A DNA stretch of 64,000 bases, taken from Scolanthus callimorphus. Taxonomy: Eukaryota > Cnidaria > Anthozoa > Actiniaria > Edwardsiidae. Shown piece by piece: positions 12,287 through 20,111 of the stretch. The DNA lies in the NCBI GenBank assembly GCA_033964015.1, contig CM066912.1, positions 11,629,399-11,693,398 on the forward strand, given 5' to 3'. Each line of letters begins with the position of its first letter. Positions within the stretch are counted from its first letter, which is position 1. Both the position numbers and the translations under genes were made by a program. The notes under the pieces were generated by a model. The model saw only the letters and a program-made list of their open reading frames with translations. It did not search any database and had not been told where the DNA came from.

Positions 12287-12430
12287 GGACAACTGTTCAA
12301 GAGGCCATGTATGATGTAGAGCATGGATGTAGTGCAATCTAACGAGGAATTTGTTCTCAACGGTCAGTTGCACGTGATACGAGCACGTACACCCCGTGGT
12401 GGTCATGGTTGATATGATGATGATGATGAT
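12287..12430 (+). pseudogene. Polymerase N-domain fragment captured in the left TIR
   Basis: The segment matches two separated parts of the polymerase gene half at 31608-32729: the stretch around 31915-31955 (TVQEAM...DVE) and the stretch at 31670-31765 (QSNEEFVLNGQ...RTPRGG), joined with the intervening part deleted, followed by a GAT microsatellite. The reading frame does not continue on either side. The same fragment exists inverted at 33791-33936, so it is part of the TIR itself. Confidence 0.85.
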
Positions 12431-12742
12431 TAAGTAGGACTTAAGTAAGCCCTCCCACACTTGGGATCTAGTACAGCAATTTGAGTACAGCAATTTGAGT
12501 ACAGCAATTTGAGTACAGCACTTTTGAGTACAGCAATTTGAGTACAGCAATTTGAGTACAGCAATTTGAGTACAGCACTTTTGAGTACAGCAATTTGAGT
12601 ACAGCAATTTGAGTACAGCACTTTTGAGTACAGCAATTTGAGTACAGCAATTTGAGTACAGCAATTTGAGTACAGCAATTTGAGTACAGCAATTTGAGTA
12701 CAACACTTTCTAGTACAGCACTTTCTAGTACAGCACTTTATC

Positions 12743-12750
12743 TATAAAAG
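12743..12750 (+). promoter_or_regulatory. TATA box inside the left TIR
   Basis: TATAAAAG lies 34 bp upstream of the ATG at 12784, so the leader would be very short. The mirrored copy lies in the right TIR near 33530. Confidence 0.6.
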
Positions 12751-12783
12751 CTGGTGTGTGAGCGATGTGTGGTATTCGCAAAG

Positions 12784-14544
12784 ATGCGCGGAACTCAGCA
12801 GTTTGAGCAAGAATGGAAGTTGCAATGGGAGATGGAGCATTTTCCCCGAAGTTTGATGCACTATTGTGTACATTATAATGGTCGTATTGGATGTCCATTC
12901 TTGTTGACGAGCCATTTGAAGCCAAAAGATTATGTGATTTTGCTTGGCGAAGTGTTTCTTGCCGATTTTGTATGGGTAGGATGTCTTCATGGTTTATCTT
13001 GTCATCGATGCATCAAGAACGTTGTGTCAAAGCTTGAGGTCCTGCGTATGGAGAGAGTGAACGTGGAAGAAGAGAAAACATTGTTCATGGGCCAAGCAAA
13101 GAAATGGCATGCTCAGGAGATGTATTATGGGGATCGTACGTTGTACCTGTTCCGTTTAGCGGATTACGTGGCGCGATGGGTTCTACGTCAAGGTGAAGCA
13201 GCTGAGACAGAGTACTGTAAGAGAGTGAGAAAAGTGAAGGAGGAAGAAGGAGGAGGTGAAGAAGAGATTAAGGACATTCCTTTTGTGGCAGCGGATTTGT
13301 GGAAAGAAGTGGTGAAGTTGGCCAAGACAGCGGTGTGTTACGTCGAGGATGAATTTGGCGGTATGACTGTGGAACACGTTGATGGTGATAGAAATGAGAA
13401 GACGTACGAGATCCTTGAAGTAGGAGAACAGTTTCAAAGCATGCTTGGAAGTGCATCCGAAGCGATGGCGGTGCGGGAGCGTCTTAAACTGAAAGAGTCA
13501 CATCAAAACCAGATGCGTAAATACAATCAGAGTTGGACGAAGAGTGGTGAGACTGTGATGAGTCAGTTGGTGACAGGGATCTTTTACGAGGTGTGTGATA
13601 ATTTGGCGCATCCCTTATGGAGAGAAGCGTACCAGAAACGTCACGGCACTAATCCAGACTTGAGCTCATGGCTCACCTACTTTAAGGGAGATGACAAAAA
13701 TGTGTATTTGTGGGATGACTTCTCACCGGAGCTCCTACAGCAACTGCAAAAGGCTATATCTCCACGTATGATTGTACCAGGCCTACTGAAAGAGTTACAT
13801 CGATTGGGTTGTCGTGTTATACGTCATACCAGCTCAATTCGTCGCGCCGGTATGGACACGTTAACAGCGTTGATGACCCAAGGGCATAACATGCTTCGTG
13901 TCAAGATGGAGGAATGGTACAAGATGGCCTATATAAGACACGAGAAGGAGGAGGAAAAGGTGAAAATACCGCTGACCAACCCTGAGAAAGAGGACGTCGA
14001 GGGAATGGATGATCGTGGAGTGTATCTTGCTACGTTATCACGTACGATCGTCGCCAAAGCACATGCCGGCTTTTCCTTCGTGGGTGGGTTTACACCGTCA
14101 TCACCTCCATCCACCACCACCACCAAAGCCACCACATCCTTTGGTGGATTTGCAACACAACTATCACCGCCCCACAAAAAGAAAGTGGAATGGAGTAAAG
14201 TGACCAAGGAGAACTGGGGACGATACTTGTGCGAAGCTATGAATGAAGTTGTCTACGTGTACGATGATGTAGCAGGGGGATGGGGCAAGGGGTATACCAT
14301 TCAATCGCTGCTTATAACCCTGTTTTCAGCCACACCCCAGTACGAGCATCTGATCGTGGATACGCGCAAGGTGTTTGACAGTCAGTATACAGATCCACGC
14401 AAGGCGTATCTCATGCGCAGGGATGGTACCTTCTGGAAGAACTTGTACACTCACGATGGACACCTCGTGGACAAAGAGTGGAGTAAATACATCTATCCTG
14501 TCGGGATGGACTTTCGAAGACGTCCTATTGATGGACTCTTTTGA
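12784..14544 (+). CDS. Polinton orphan protein, 586 aa, unknown function
   Basis: I do not recognise this protein. I chose the ATG at 12784 because the upstream in-frame start candidate is a GTG, unlikely in a eukaryotic virus-like gene; TATAAAAG ends 34 bp upstream. The first codons lie in the TIR, so the right TIR carries a truncated 13-codon version. There is an acidic Glu/Gly-rich insert around residues 145-160 (EEEGGGEEE), a Pro/Ser/Thr-rich linker near residues 435-455, and flanking regions rich in Trp, Tyr and Leu that look like folded domains. No transmembrane segment or signal peptide is evident. The reading frame is intact. It is the first of three same-strand genes at the left end, facing the capsid block. 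A structural or early function is possible but not shown. Confidence 0.8.
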   Translation: MRGTQQFEQEWKLQWEMEHFPRSLMHYCVHYNGRIGCPFLLTSHLKPKDYVILLGEVFLADFVWVGCLHGLSCHRCIKNVVSKLEVLRMERVNVEEEKTLFMGQAKKWHAQEMYYGDRTLYLFRLADYVARWVLRQGEAAETEYCKRVRKVKEEEGGGEEEIKDIPFVAADLWKEVVKLAKTAVCYVEDEFGGMTVEHVDGDRNEKTYEILEVGEQFQSMLGSASEAMAVRERLKLKESHQNQMRKYNQSWTKSGETVMSQLVTGIFYEVCDNLAHPLWREAYQKRHGTNPDLSSWLTYFKGDDKNVYLWDDFSPELLQQLQKAISPRMIVPGLLKELHRLGCRVIRHTSSIRRAGMDTLTALMTQGHNMLRVKMEEWYKMAYIRHEKEEEKVKIPLTNPEKEDVEGMDDRGVYLATLSRTIVAKAHAGFSFVGGFTPSSPPSTTTTKATTSFGGFATQLSPPHKKKVEWSKVTKENWGRYLCEAMNEVVYVYDDVAGGWGKGYTIQSLLITLFSATPQYEHLIVDTRKVFDSQYTDPRKAYLMRRDGTFWKNLYTHDGHLVDKEWSKYIYPVGMDFRRRPIDGLF

Positions 14545-14651
14545 GGGGATACCCACCCATCTCCCCCACATATTTTCATAGCGGGTTTACCACCGAGGAA
14601 ACAGAGGAGACCCTTTAAACATGGATCCACCAATCAGAGTACAGTATTTTG

Positions 14652-14681
14652 ATGACGTCATTCAGAAAGTGTATATAAAAG
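14652..14681 (+). promoter_or_regulatory. CRE-TATA promoter of the left bicistron
   Basis: ATGACGTCAT (14652-14661), a perfect cAMP-response-element palindrome, is followed 10 bp later by TATATAAAAG (14672-14681). A CCAATCAG box lies at 14629. The first downstream ATG is at 14782, after a GAA microsatellite (about 14738-14772). The polymerase promoter at 32794-32821 has the same order and nearly the same spacing. Confidence 0.7.
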
Positions 14682-14781
14682 AGTGCGCTGAAGCCGATCA
14701 TCTTCACTTTCCCAAAAGCTCTCGATACGTTACAAGAAGAAGAAGAAGAAGAAGAAGAAGAAGAAGAAGAAGAGATATTTT

Positions 14782-14946
14782 ATGGACAGTTTCTTAACGT
14801 CGCTTGCAAAAGCATTCGGGACAGCACTTGGGACAACTCTAGGTATTGGCCTAGGTGTACAATTCTATTCTCGCAAGCAGCGCCTGCTGCACAGCCAATT
14901 CAAGATGAAGAAATTTCCAGTCTATTTTCGCAAGCAGCGGAATTAA
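14782..14946 (+). CDS. 54-aa Gly-rich membrane miniprotein
   Basis: A short open frame following the CRE-TATA promoter. Residues about 4-27 form one hydrophobic, Gly/Thr/Leu-rich segment with repeated small residues (GTALGTTLGIGLG), suitable for a membrane helix. The tail is strongly basic, with FYSRKQR and FRKQRN echoing each other at its two ends. The stop codon is only 6 bp before the ATG at 14953, so the two genes probably share one transcript and the second would be reached by reinitiation or leaky scanning. Many Polintons encode a small hydrophobic virion protein, but I have no family match. It could also be an upstream ORF with only a regulatory role. Confidence 0.55.
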   Translation: MDSFLTSLAKAFGTALGTTLGIGLGVQFYSRKQRLLHSQFKMKKFPVYFRKQRN

Positions 14947-14952
14947 TTAATA

Positions 14953-15576
14953 ATGATGACCACAGCCTACCCAACAGCATGGAAAGCAAAGAATCACCAT
15001 TGCTTTGACTGTGCCGTAGATACATTGATGGACATCAAAGCCATTATTGACTTTGATGGTTACTTCGTCAAGAAAGAATTTTGGTGCAAGGAGGCAGGAA
15101 TTATCTTTGATGACGAGAATGTCAAGGGACAGCACTTTACGTTTCCGATCAAATTTAAAGAACTAAAAGATGCAAAGGACTTTGCAGGTGCCAAGAAAGC
15201 TTATATGATACACCGTCTTCGATTTGACTCCACGTGGAAGCATTCGTTACCCTACACGGAACTGGATCAAGTGGTACAAGACTGGTACAAGAAAGACCTT
15301 AAGTCCAATGGAACTATCGCGTACAAGGGACGATGTCACGAGAAGCGATTGCTGGACAGACTCAATATTCCCAATGTCAATTTGGAGGATTATGGGTGCC
15401 CCAAATTTGATGTTCTTTTCAAGACCTATGCTCAAGAGGATGATATGAACTTTTATATGTCATCTACAAGTTGTGGTTTTCACGTATTTCTACCCTTTGC
15501 AAGCGCTGTCCATTGCCCACGTGTAGAAGTGGCCGTATTCTGGAAGTGGCTCAAGCAAACACGATACAAGGTGTAA
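14953..15576 (+). CDS. 207-aa conserved Polinton protein, possible RNase H-fold nuclease
   Basis: The frame begins at one of two adjacent ATGs (14953 or 14956), 6 bp after the miniprotein stop. The pattern is: a hydrophobic strand ending in FDGYFVKKEFW near residue 37; a middle block YKGRCHEKRLLDRL; NVNLEDYGCPKFD; and CGFH followed by HCPRVEVAVFWKWL at the end. This order resembles a family common in animal Polinton-related loci, in which a DxQ/E-G-F-type first strand and a C-terminal CxxH...C cluster suggest an inactivated or divergent DEDD-type exonuclease. I infer that; no full catalytic set is visible. An AATAAA-type signal lies about 50 bp after the stop. It ends the rightward gene block, converging with the 150-aa gene on the other strand. 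Confidence 0.75.
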   Translation: MMTTAYPTAWKAKNHHCFDCAVDTLMDIKAIIDFDGYFVKKEFWCKEAGIIFDDENVKGQHFTFPIKFKELKDAKDFAGAKKAYMIHRLRFDSTWKHSLPYTELDQVVQDWYKKDLKSNGTIAYKGRCHEKRLLDRLNIPNVNLEDYGCPKFDVLFKTYAQEDDMNFYMSSTSCGFHVFLPFASAVHCPRVEVAVFWKWLKQTRYKV

Positions 15577-15667
15577 GAACTCTTTTTTATTAATAATACA
15601 TGGACATTACTGTTATAAACTTCTTGTAATAATAAAAGTTATTGAGAGCATAACACTGTCTCTTTAG
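15577..15667. terminator. Convergent 3' ends with polyadenylation-type signals
   Basis: The 91-bp gap between converging genes contains TTTTTTATTAATAATAC (AATAAA on the minus strand near 15595) and AATAATAAAAG on the plus strand near 15628, consistent with back-to-back poly(A) sites. Confidence 0.5.
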
Positions 15668-16120
15668 TTAAAACGGTTGCCATTCTCGGAGGGGTCGAGG
15701 CTTTCTTCTTGGTACACTAACGGAACGTCTTCGCGGTGTCCCGGATGGTGGTGTAGGTAAATGCTTTGTTTTTGGAGTAGCAGGTGTCTTGGAAGGAGGG
15801 GAAGGTAAAACCAAATCCTCTTCTTCAATGTCATCATCTTGTTGCTGCTGTTTCATCCTTTTTAGTAAAGAGAGTGGATTTTTGTCTTTTACTTGTCTTG
15901 TTAGTCGGTTGTAACGTTGTGGAATTTGATCGTAACGTTGTACTTTGACATCAGGAGGAAGTGAAGTGTCATTCAAGATGGCTTGCATTTCTCCATCGAG
16001 TCGTGCCAGTACACGGTATTGGGGTGCCGTTTCCACTTTTTGCTTGGTACGCAGCATGTTTACTAAATAATCAGGAACCATAGCCATACGATGAGCTCCA
16101 CCTTTTGCTGATGTTGACAT
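15668..16120 (-). CDS. 150-aa conserved Polinton protein (LDxxM...LPxDxKxxxY motif)
   Basis: The amino half has the pattern VPDYLVNML, then LARLDGEMQAILNDTSLPPD and VKVQRYDQIPQRYNRL. An arrangement of this kind recurs in proteins of animal Polintons (from my recollection of such loci, not a search). The second half is low complexity: a Gln/Asp/Glu run, then Pro/Ser/Thr with basic clusters RRRS and RRKPR near the C-terminus that look like nuclear localisation signals. The function is not established; a virion-associated or DNA-binding role is an inference. Start is the ATG at 16120, with AATATAAAG about 50 bp upstream (16167-16175). The reading frame is intact. Confidence 0.75.
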   Translation of the reverse strand: MSTSAKGGAHRMAMVPDYLVNMLRTKQKVETAPQYRVLARLDGEMQAILNDTSLPPDVKVQRYDQIPQRYNRLTRQVKDKNPLSLLKRMKQQQQDDDIEEEDLVLPSPPSKTPATPKTKHLPTPPSGTPRRRSVSVPRRKPRPLREWQPF

Positions 16121-16168
16121 GATGACGTCTTGAAAGCAACTGACGTAAATGTCTTGTTTAACAACACT

Positions 16169-16519
16169 TTATATTTTAGAGATGAGCTTGTTGGCAATTT
16201 TCGGTAGAAATATCGATGCCAATCCACCAAGAAGAGCAGGTAATAAAAATCCTCCTCGTTGACGCACCAACATGGCTTTCCGGCTTTTGCTGGAGAGTTT
16301 CCGATCGGCCAACTTGCGTAACTGATGCTTGTGTTTCTTCAGTTGTTGTATCCGTACTAATGACATCGGTACGTTGCCACGCAACAGGTTCATAGCCATT
16401 TCACTCAGCGAGTTGATTTGATCAGGAGTAGCATTGACAATGAGTCGTTGGCGTGTCTTCCCTCTGGTACGATGCAAGAGCTGGAGAAAATCTGCGTTTC
16501 TTCTCAGTCGCTGAGACAT
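16169..16519 (-). CDS. 116-aa basic virion protein with hydrophobic tail (adenovirus pX-like)
   Basis: Start is the ATG at 16519 (MSQRLRR); the longer frame would need a GTG. The protein is Arg/Lys-rich, with a central INSLSEMAMNLLRGNVPMS block followed by KKHKHQLRKLADRKLS. It ends in GGFLLPALLGGLASIFLP, a glycine-rich hydrophobic segment, then a short basic tail. This layout (basic body, GG, membrane-active-looking tail) is widespread among Polintons and adintoviruses and resembles the adenovirus core protein X/mu class. The likely role is DNA condensation and membrane interaction during virion maturation, by analogy. GG pairs could be protease sites, but that is not shown. The frame is intact. 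Confidence 0.8.
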   Translation of the reverse strand: MSQRLRRNADFLQLLHRTRGKTRQRLIVNATPDQINSLSEMAMNLLRGNVPMSLVRIQQLKKHKHQLRKLADRKLSSKSRKAMLVRQRGGFLLPALLGGLASIFLPKIANKLISKI

Positions 16520-16540
16520 GATGAACTGATGATGATCCAC

Positions 16541-16657
16541 TTAGACACGGGTATTTATGCACTACGAACAAGGCGTTGATCTCACGAGGCTCTCTCAGCT
16601 CTTGCCATGGTGAATGGTTGTACCCAAATGACGTGATTCTGGATCGTCTCCTTCTTT
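16541..16657. other. Spacer between ATPase 3' end and the pX-like gene
   Basis: Contains GCATAAATACCC on the minus strand (about 16550-16562), a TATA-like element for the 116-aa gene, and an ATGACGTGAT half-CRE near 16629. Confidence 0.4.
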
Positions 16658-17692
16658 TTATAGATCTTTTCCTTCAGTGTAGACGTACATGGGAAATTCT
16701 TTAGGAAGAATATGAGATCGTAAACGACATTGTTCTGGTGTCATTGGATGAAAATCCAACATTAGGTAACCATGAGGTTCTTCGGTGGCTTGATGAAAGG
16801 CATCCATCACGTAAGGAACACGTCCAGGAAACGTTTGTTGAGCTAACATCTGTACGCCTAAACGATCTCTTGGATTCTTGAACAACACGATGTAATGCGT
16901 GTTGAGGACAGAGCGGAAAAACCCTGCTAAAATCACTCAATTTCAAATAGTAAGGTTGGGTTAACTCAGATAAGCTTGATTTTTTGCATGCAGACTCCTC
17001 ATTTGATGGAAAACAAAATGTCAAAAATGACTTTTTTCTAATGGATTCGTCTTTGAGATACTAGGCTTTAAACTTTGGTTTCTGTGCCATTTTATGGGAA
17101 AATTAGTACTTTGATCAGGAATTATGCAAACTTTGGTCGACCATATCTTAAAGTCATATTCTTCAAATTTCTTTTAAAATTGGAATTAAGCTTTTGGTCA
17201 CAGAAACTCTTTGTTAACGGAATCTTGAGCTTATATTTTGAAATATGGCGAAGTTAGACATTTTACTTTTGGAAATTTCCGCTCTGTCCGTGTTGAGTGA
17301 AATGGTACGTGCGTGCTTATTGGGTGGAAACAAGTTCTGTGTTAAAAACAACGTGGTGATGTTGTGATGATGGGATTCCTGTGTAAACACGCGTACCACA
17401 CGATCCATTTGATCCATTAAATCGTCCATCACCAAGAGGCCTGGAGTATCGTGAGGACCAAACAAGTCGGTGACGTTGTCTGGGAGTCCTTGATGGAAGG
17501 TGACACCCAGGTTCCGTTGAATAGACGTAAACAACGGTTGCCATTCGCCATAACAATACACAATTTTTCGAATTGTTTGTTGAACGCAAGAGCGACTTGT
17601 TGAAGCAATTGGTGTGTAAACGTGGTTTTACCCGATTGACTTGGGCCCACCACCAAAATGCTACATGGACAACGAAAACGACGATCGTCCAT
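16658..17692 (-). pseudogene. DNA packaging ATPase (FtsK/HerA type, A32-like), disrupted
   Basis: Start is the ATG at 17692. The Walker A motif GPSQSGKTT lies in the first 25 residues and the Walker B strand GLLVMDDLMD lies in the second segment (17214-17561 frame), followed by TTLFLTQNLFP, the expected sensor-like motif. The C-terminal part (16658-16905) gives HYIVLFKNPRDR and QTFPGRVPYVMDAF. This ATPase class pumps DNA into preformed capsids. Two lesions are visible: a one-base frame change in a run of five T (17563-17567 on the plus strand), and a 382-bp transposon at 16907-17288 between the sensor region and the C-terminal part. A GGGTATATAG box lies at 17740-17749. The gene cannot make a full ATPase as it stands. 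The homopolymer change could be an assembly error; the transposon is real. Confidence 0.9.
16907..17288. mobile_element. 382-bp MITE inside the ATPase gene, 9-bp duplication
   Basis: Ends are the inverted repeat GACAGAGCGGAAA. The 9-bp direct repeat CGTGTTGAG flanks it exactly (16898-16906 and 17289-17297). Removing one duplication copy restores the ATPase reading continuity at protein level. The short TIR and 9-bp duplication suggest a Mutator-like non-autonomous element. It has no ORF of its own. Confidence 0.88.
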
Positions 17693-17739
17693 GCTGACGT
17701 CTAGATTCCATATGAACCGTTGCCTACATCTACACCTTA

Positions 17740-17749
17740 CTATATACCC
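17740..17749 (-). promoter_or_regulatory. TATA-like box of the ATPase gene
   Basis: GGGTATATAG on the minus strand, about 50 bp upstream of the chosen ATG at 17692; it lies 39 bp below the protease stop. Confidence 0.45.
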
Positions 17750-17787
17750 AACAACAACAACAACATTTGGTGATGAAACATCTTTTA

Positions 17788-18324
17788 TTATAACTTTAAC
17801 ATGCGTAACAAAGAGCGCTGAACAAGAGCGCATTGACGACTACGCTTAGGATTACAAGGTACTTGTCGTCGTTGTAAAAATCGATCACGCACAAAGGTGC
17901 GAACATTCTGATCGTTCCATTGTAAATTTGGTGTAAACATAGCAGCTACTGTTCCATGACGTTTGCCACGTACACGGTTCCACAAGAAGAACAAACAATG
18001 TTGTCCACATACGTCAGAATCCATGGCTTGAATCCTACGAGTGTTGTGCACGAGTTGTGGACGTAACTTGCAAAAGTTCGTAATGGCTTGACCATACACT
18101 TGTGGAGGAAATCCAAAACTGTCCCAGAATTCACACGTCTCGGGTGTAAAGTACACGGCTAACCAATGAGATCCTGGACGATCGCTTGGATCCACGTTCA
18201 TGATGTAAGCTTGATTGGGAAATGGCACTTTGGTAGGTAGCAAATCTGATGGAAACACGCCACCAAACACTGGGTTTAACTTGGGATCGTTGTGTACTAG
18301 CAGTTCTAACTGATCCGTGTTCAT
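17788..18324 (-). CDS. Adenain-like cysteine protease (virion maturation)
   Basis: 178 residues, close to the length of adenovirus protease. His53 sits in SHWLAVYF, Asp68 in FWDSFG, Gln99 in RRIQAMDS and Cys106 in VCGQHCLFF. These match the His-Asp/Glu-Gln-Cys arrangement of the adenain/Ulp1 (C5/C48) fold. The expected role is cleavage of capsid and core precursors during virion maturation. Start is the ATG at 18324, overlapping the end of the capsid gene by 4 bp, a tight arrangement suggesting a shared transcript. The C-terminus is basic (RRQ, KRSRQ). The frame is intact. Confidence 0.92.
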   Translation of the reverse strand: MNTDQLELLVHNDPKLNPVFGGVFPSDLLPTKVPFPNQAYIMNVDPSDRPGSHWLAVYFTPETCEFWDSFGFPPQVYGQAITNFCKLRPQLVHNTRRIQAMDSDVCGQHCLFFLWNRVRGKRHGTVAAMFTPNLQWNDQNVRTFVRDRFLQRRQVPCNPKRSRQCALVQRSLLRMLKL

Positions 18325-19630
18325 CCTTGAATGTCGTAAATCACTTGACCTAATTGGTCCACTTCGATGGTGTTGTTGAACTCGCCGTAGACGACAATGG
18401 TGTTCACCTGCGCGGTGGCATCCCCAAATGTCAGGTACAGGTCAACGTTGCCTTTATATTGAGGTTGGAAGTACCCTGACGAGGCATTGCCTGCTGGTGT
18501 AAAGTCGTAGGCAAACAATGAATAACCAGCCTTGAACTCGTCGAACGTAAGGTTGAGTCCTTGTCCGCGGTAGGTACCACACACGTTATCGAACAACATG
18601 TGATACAAATCTATATCCTTGTCGTCAGCGGTAGACAGTGTTCCATAGGGTGTCTCTTGTCCATCCACGGTTACTTTGATGGTAGACAAAGTAAACATTT
18701 GGAAATTGAAAGGATTCTTCCCTTTGTCGCCATTGTAGGCAGCATTCTCAACCATCCCTAATATCACACGTTTAGGAACGAGTCCTTGGAACAAGTCTCC
18801 TTCATAATGGGTCAAGGATCCATTACCAATTTGCCGGGTCTTCACAATGGCTGACGTCACAGGGTACTTGGCTGTACGTGCATTCGATCCTGTCATGAGT
18901 TCACGATGGTTTAACTTGACGCTAGGGGCTGGAGTCACGTGATACATGCGTAGGATAAAGTCCTCGATGACGATCTTTTCGGTACCTAACTCCGTCATCA
19001 GACAGAAGGCTGTATCATGCATATCAAACTTGATTTTCATCTCGGTGTTGTCCAGAAGGTAACGTCCTGAGTGAAAGAGATCACAAAACAAGGGGCCTTC
19101 CATGCACACTTTCGCACCTGTTTTAGTACGAGCTGCACGTGCCGTGAGTCCAGGATTCTTAGCAGCGCCTGTAGCGGCATGACTAACTTGGTCCGTGGAT
19201 CCACTGTCTTTTTTCCACATGGCACATTCCAGATACGATTCTTGAGCTTCTTTAGGATAATTCAACAACGTCTCGATGAAGGCACGGTACGCATACGTGT
19301 CGGTTTGCAAGGTGACGGCTTGATCGTTCAATTTCACAGTCACTTGTTGGATCATCGAATGAAGAAAGTTGTTGACAGGTCCCACTTAATGGTTGCTTCA
19401 ACTGCTTCACCATCAGCTTTGGTGATCTTAGCCACGACACGGAAATGAGTCTTTTTCAATTCAATCATTGTAGGACCCCTACGAATGATGAACTGATAAT
19501 ACTTGGCTCCTTTGTCCGTGGGTGAATACTCAACGTATCGGCCTGATGTCACAGCCACATCTGTTGGTGGTACCGTAAACAAGTCCATGCCTGGATTGGC
19601 AGCAGCAAGCGATGCAGAATGAACACTCAT
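18321..19630 (-). pseudogene. Major capsid protein (double jelly-roll), frameshifted
   Basis: Start is the ATG at 19630. The amino part gives MDLFTVPPTDVAV, YVEYSPTDKG and HFRVVAKITKADG; the second frame (18321-19385) continues with GPVNNFLHSMIQQVTVKLN, YAYRAFIETLLNYP, GRYLLDN, RGQGLNLTFDEF and closes with VVYGEFNNTIEVD. These are hallmarks of the Polinton/adintovirus hexon-like capsid. The two frames overlap at 19352-19385, so one indel near 19370-19386 breaks the gene at about one fifth of its length. Total coding length without the break is about 435 residues, within the family range. TTATAAAAG lies at 19699-19708. Neighbours are the protease downstream and the small core gene upstream, the usual capsid cluster. 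Confidence 0.93.
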
Positions 19631-19698
19631 GTTGACTAGGAGCTCTTGACAGTAGTTGAGGTAATGTCCAACTGATGAGAAGGCATGAATGTCCAAGT

Positions 19699-19708
19699 CT
19701 TTTATAAC
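19699..19708 (-). promoter_or_regulatory. TATA box of the major capsid gene
   Basis: GTTATAAAAG on the minus strand, about 70 bp upstream of the ATG at 19630 and overlapping the 3' end of the 127-aa gene region. Confidence 0.55.
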
Positions 19709-19713
19709 TGTTT

Positions 19714-20097
19714 TCAATCGAAAATGTCCTTGGTATGACGACGACGTTTAGCCATGGTCTTAGGTTGACGACGACGACGTTTCAGGGGTTGACGAGCACC
19801 ACCCATTTGTGGTATACCTCGTGTAGCGAGTTCCGCCTGTTTACGTATACCTTTTGTAGCGAGTTCCCAAGAAGGCAAGTGAGGAACAAAGTCTCTTCCA
19901 AGGGAACTTAATACACCGCCGACACCACCTATACCAAATCCCATTTGTACTGGCACAGGGTACCCATGGAAAACTCCATTTCCTTTTTGTAGATGACGTG
20001 GAAAATAGGTAAAGGGTCCTTTTCCTGTTTGTGATTTAGGCGGTAGAGCAGCAAGTGCACCACGAGCCATATTCAGCATATCGTTGTACCACACCAT
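19714..20097 (-). CDS. 127-aa basic virion core protein
   Basis: The amino part is amphipathic (MVWYNDMLNMARGALAAL). The middle is glycine-rich with GFGIGGVGGVLSSLGRDF, and a duplicated ATKGIRKQAE/ATRGIPQ block follows. The C-terminus has two strong basic clusters (KRRRRQPKTMAKRRRH) typical of nuclear localisation or DNA-binding tails. Polintons commonly place a small basic, glycine-rich virion protein between the penton and hexon genes. Resemblance to adenovirus pVI/pVII is by composition and position only. The frame is intact. Start is the ATG at 20097, 14 bp from the penton stop. Confidence 0.75.
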   Translation of the reverse strand: MVWYNDMLNMARGALAALPPKSQTGKGPFTYFPRHLQKGNGVFHGYPVPVQMGFGIGGVGGVLSSLGRDFVPHLPSWELATKGIRKQAELATRGIPQMGGARQPLKRRRRQPKTMAKRRRHTKDIFD

Positions 20098-20111
20098 ATC
20101 TTCTTCTTCTT

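Larger units (their letters stand above)
11728..12819. repeat. Polinton left terminal inverted repeat
   Basis: About 1.09 kb matching 33463-35803 in reverse complement once the nested element there is removed. From the outside in it contains: three copies of an ACCACGTGGTCGGCCGTAAA module separated by TTATAACCTACAA repeats (to about 12016); a TTTATACGTCTCAC repeat block (about 12060-12290); a polymerase gene fragment (12287-12430); a 14-bp AGTACAGCAATTTG minisatellite (12471-12735); and a TATAAAAG promoter with the first codons of the 586-aa gene. The two arms differ in minisatellite copy number. Confidence 0.93.

Noticed and set aside
12036..12706. Frames of 60-150 residues through the TIR minisatellites
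   Set aside because: They are read-through of 14- to 16-bp repeats with repetitive protein (YTSHI, LYSNC) and occur mirrored in the right TIR.
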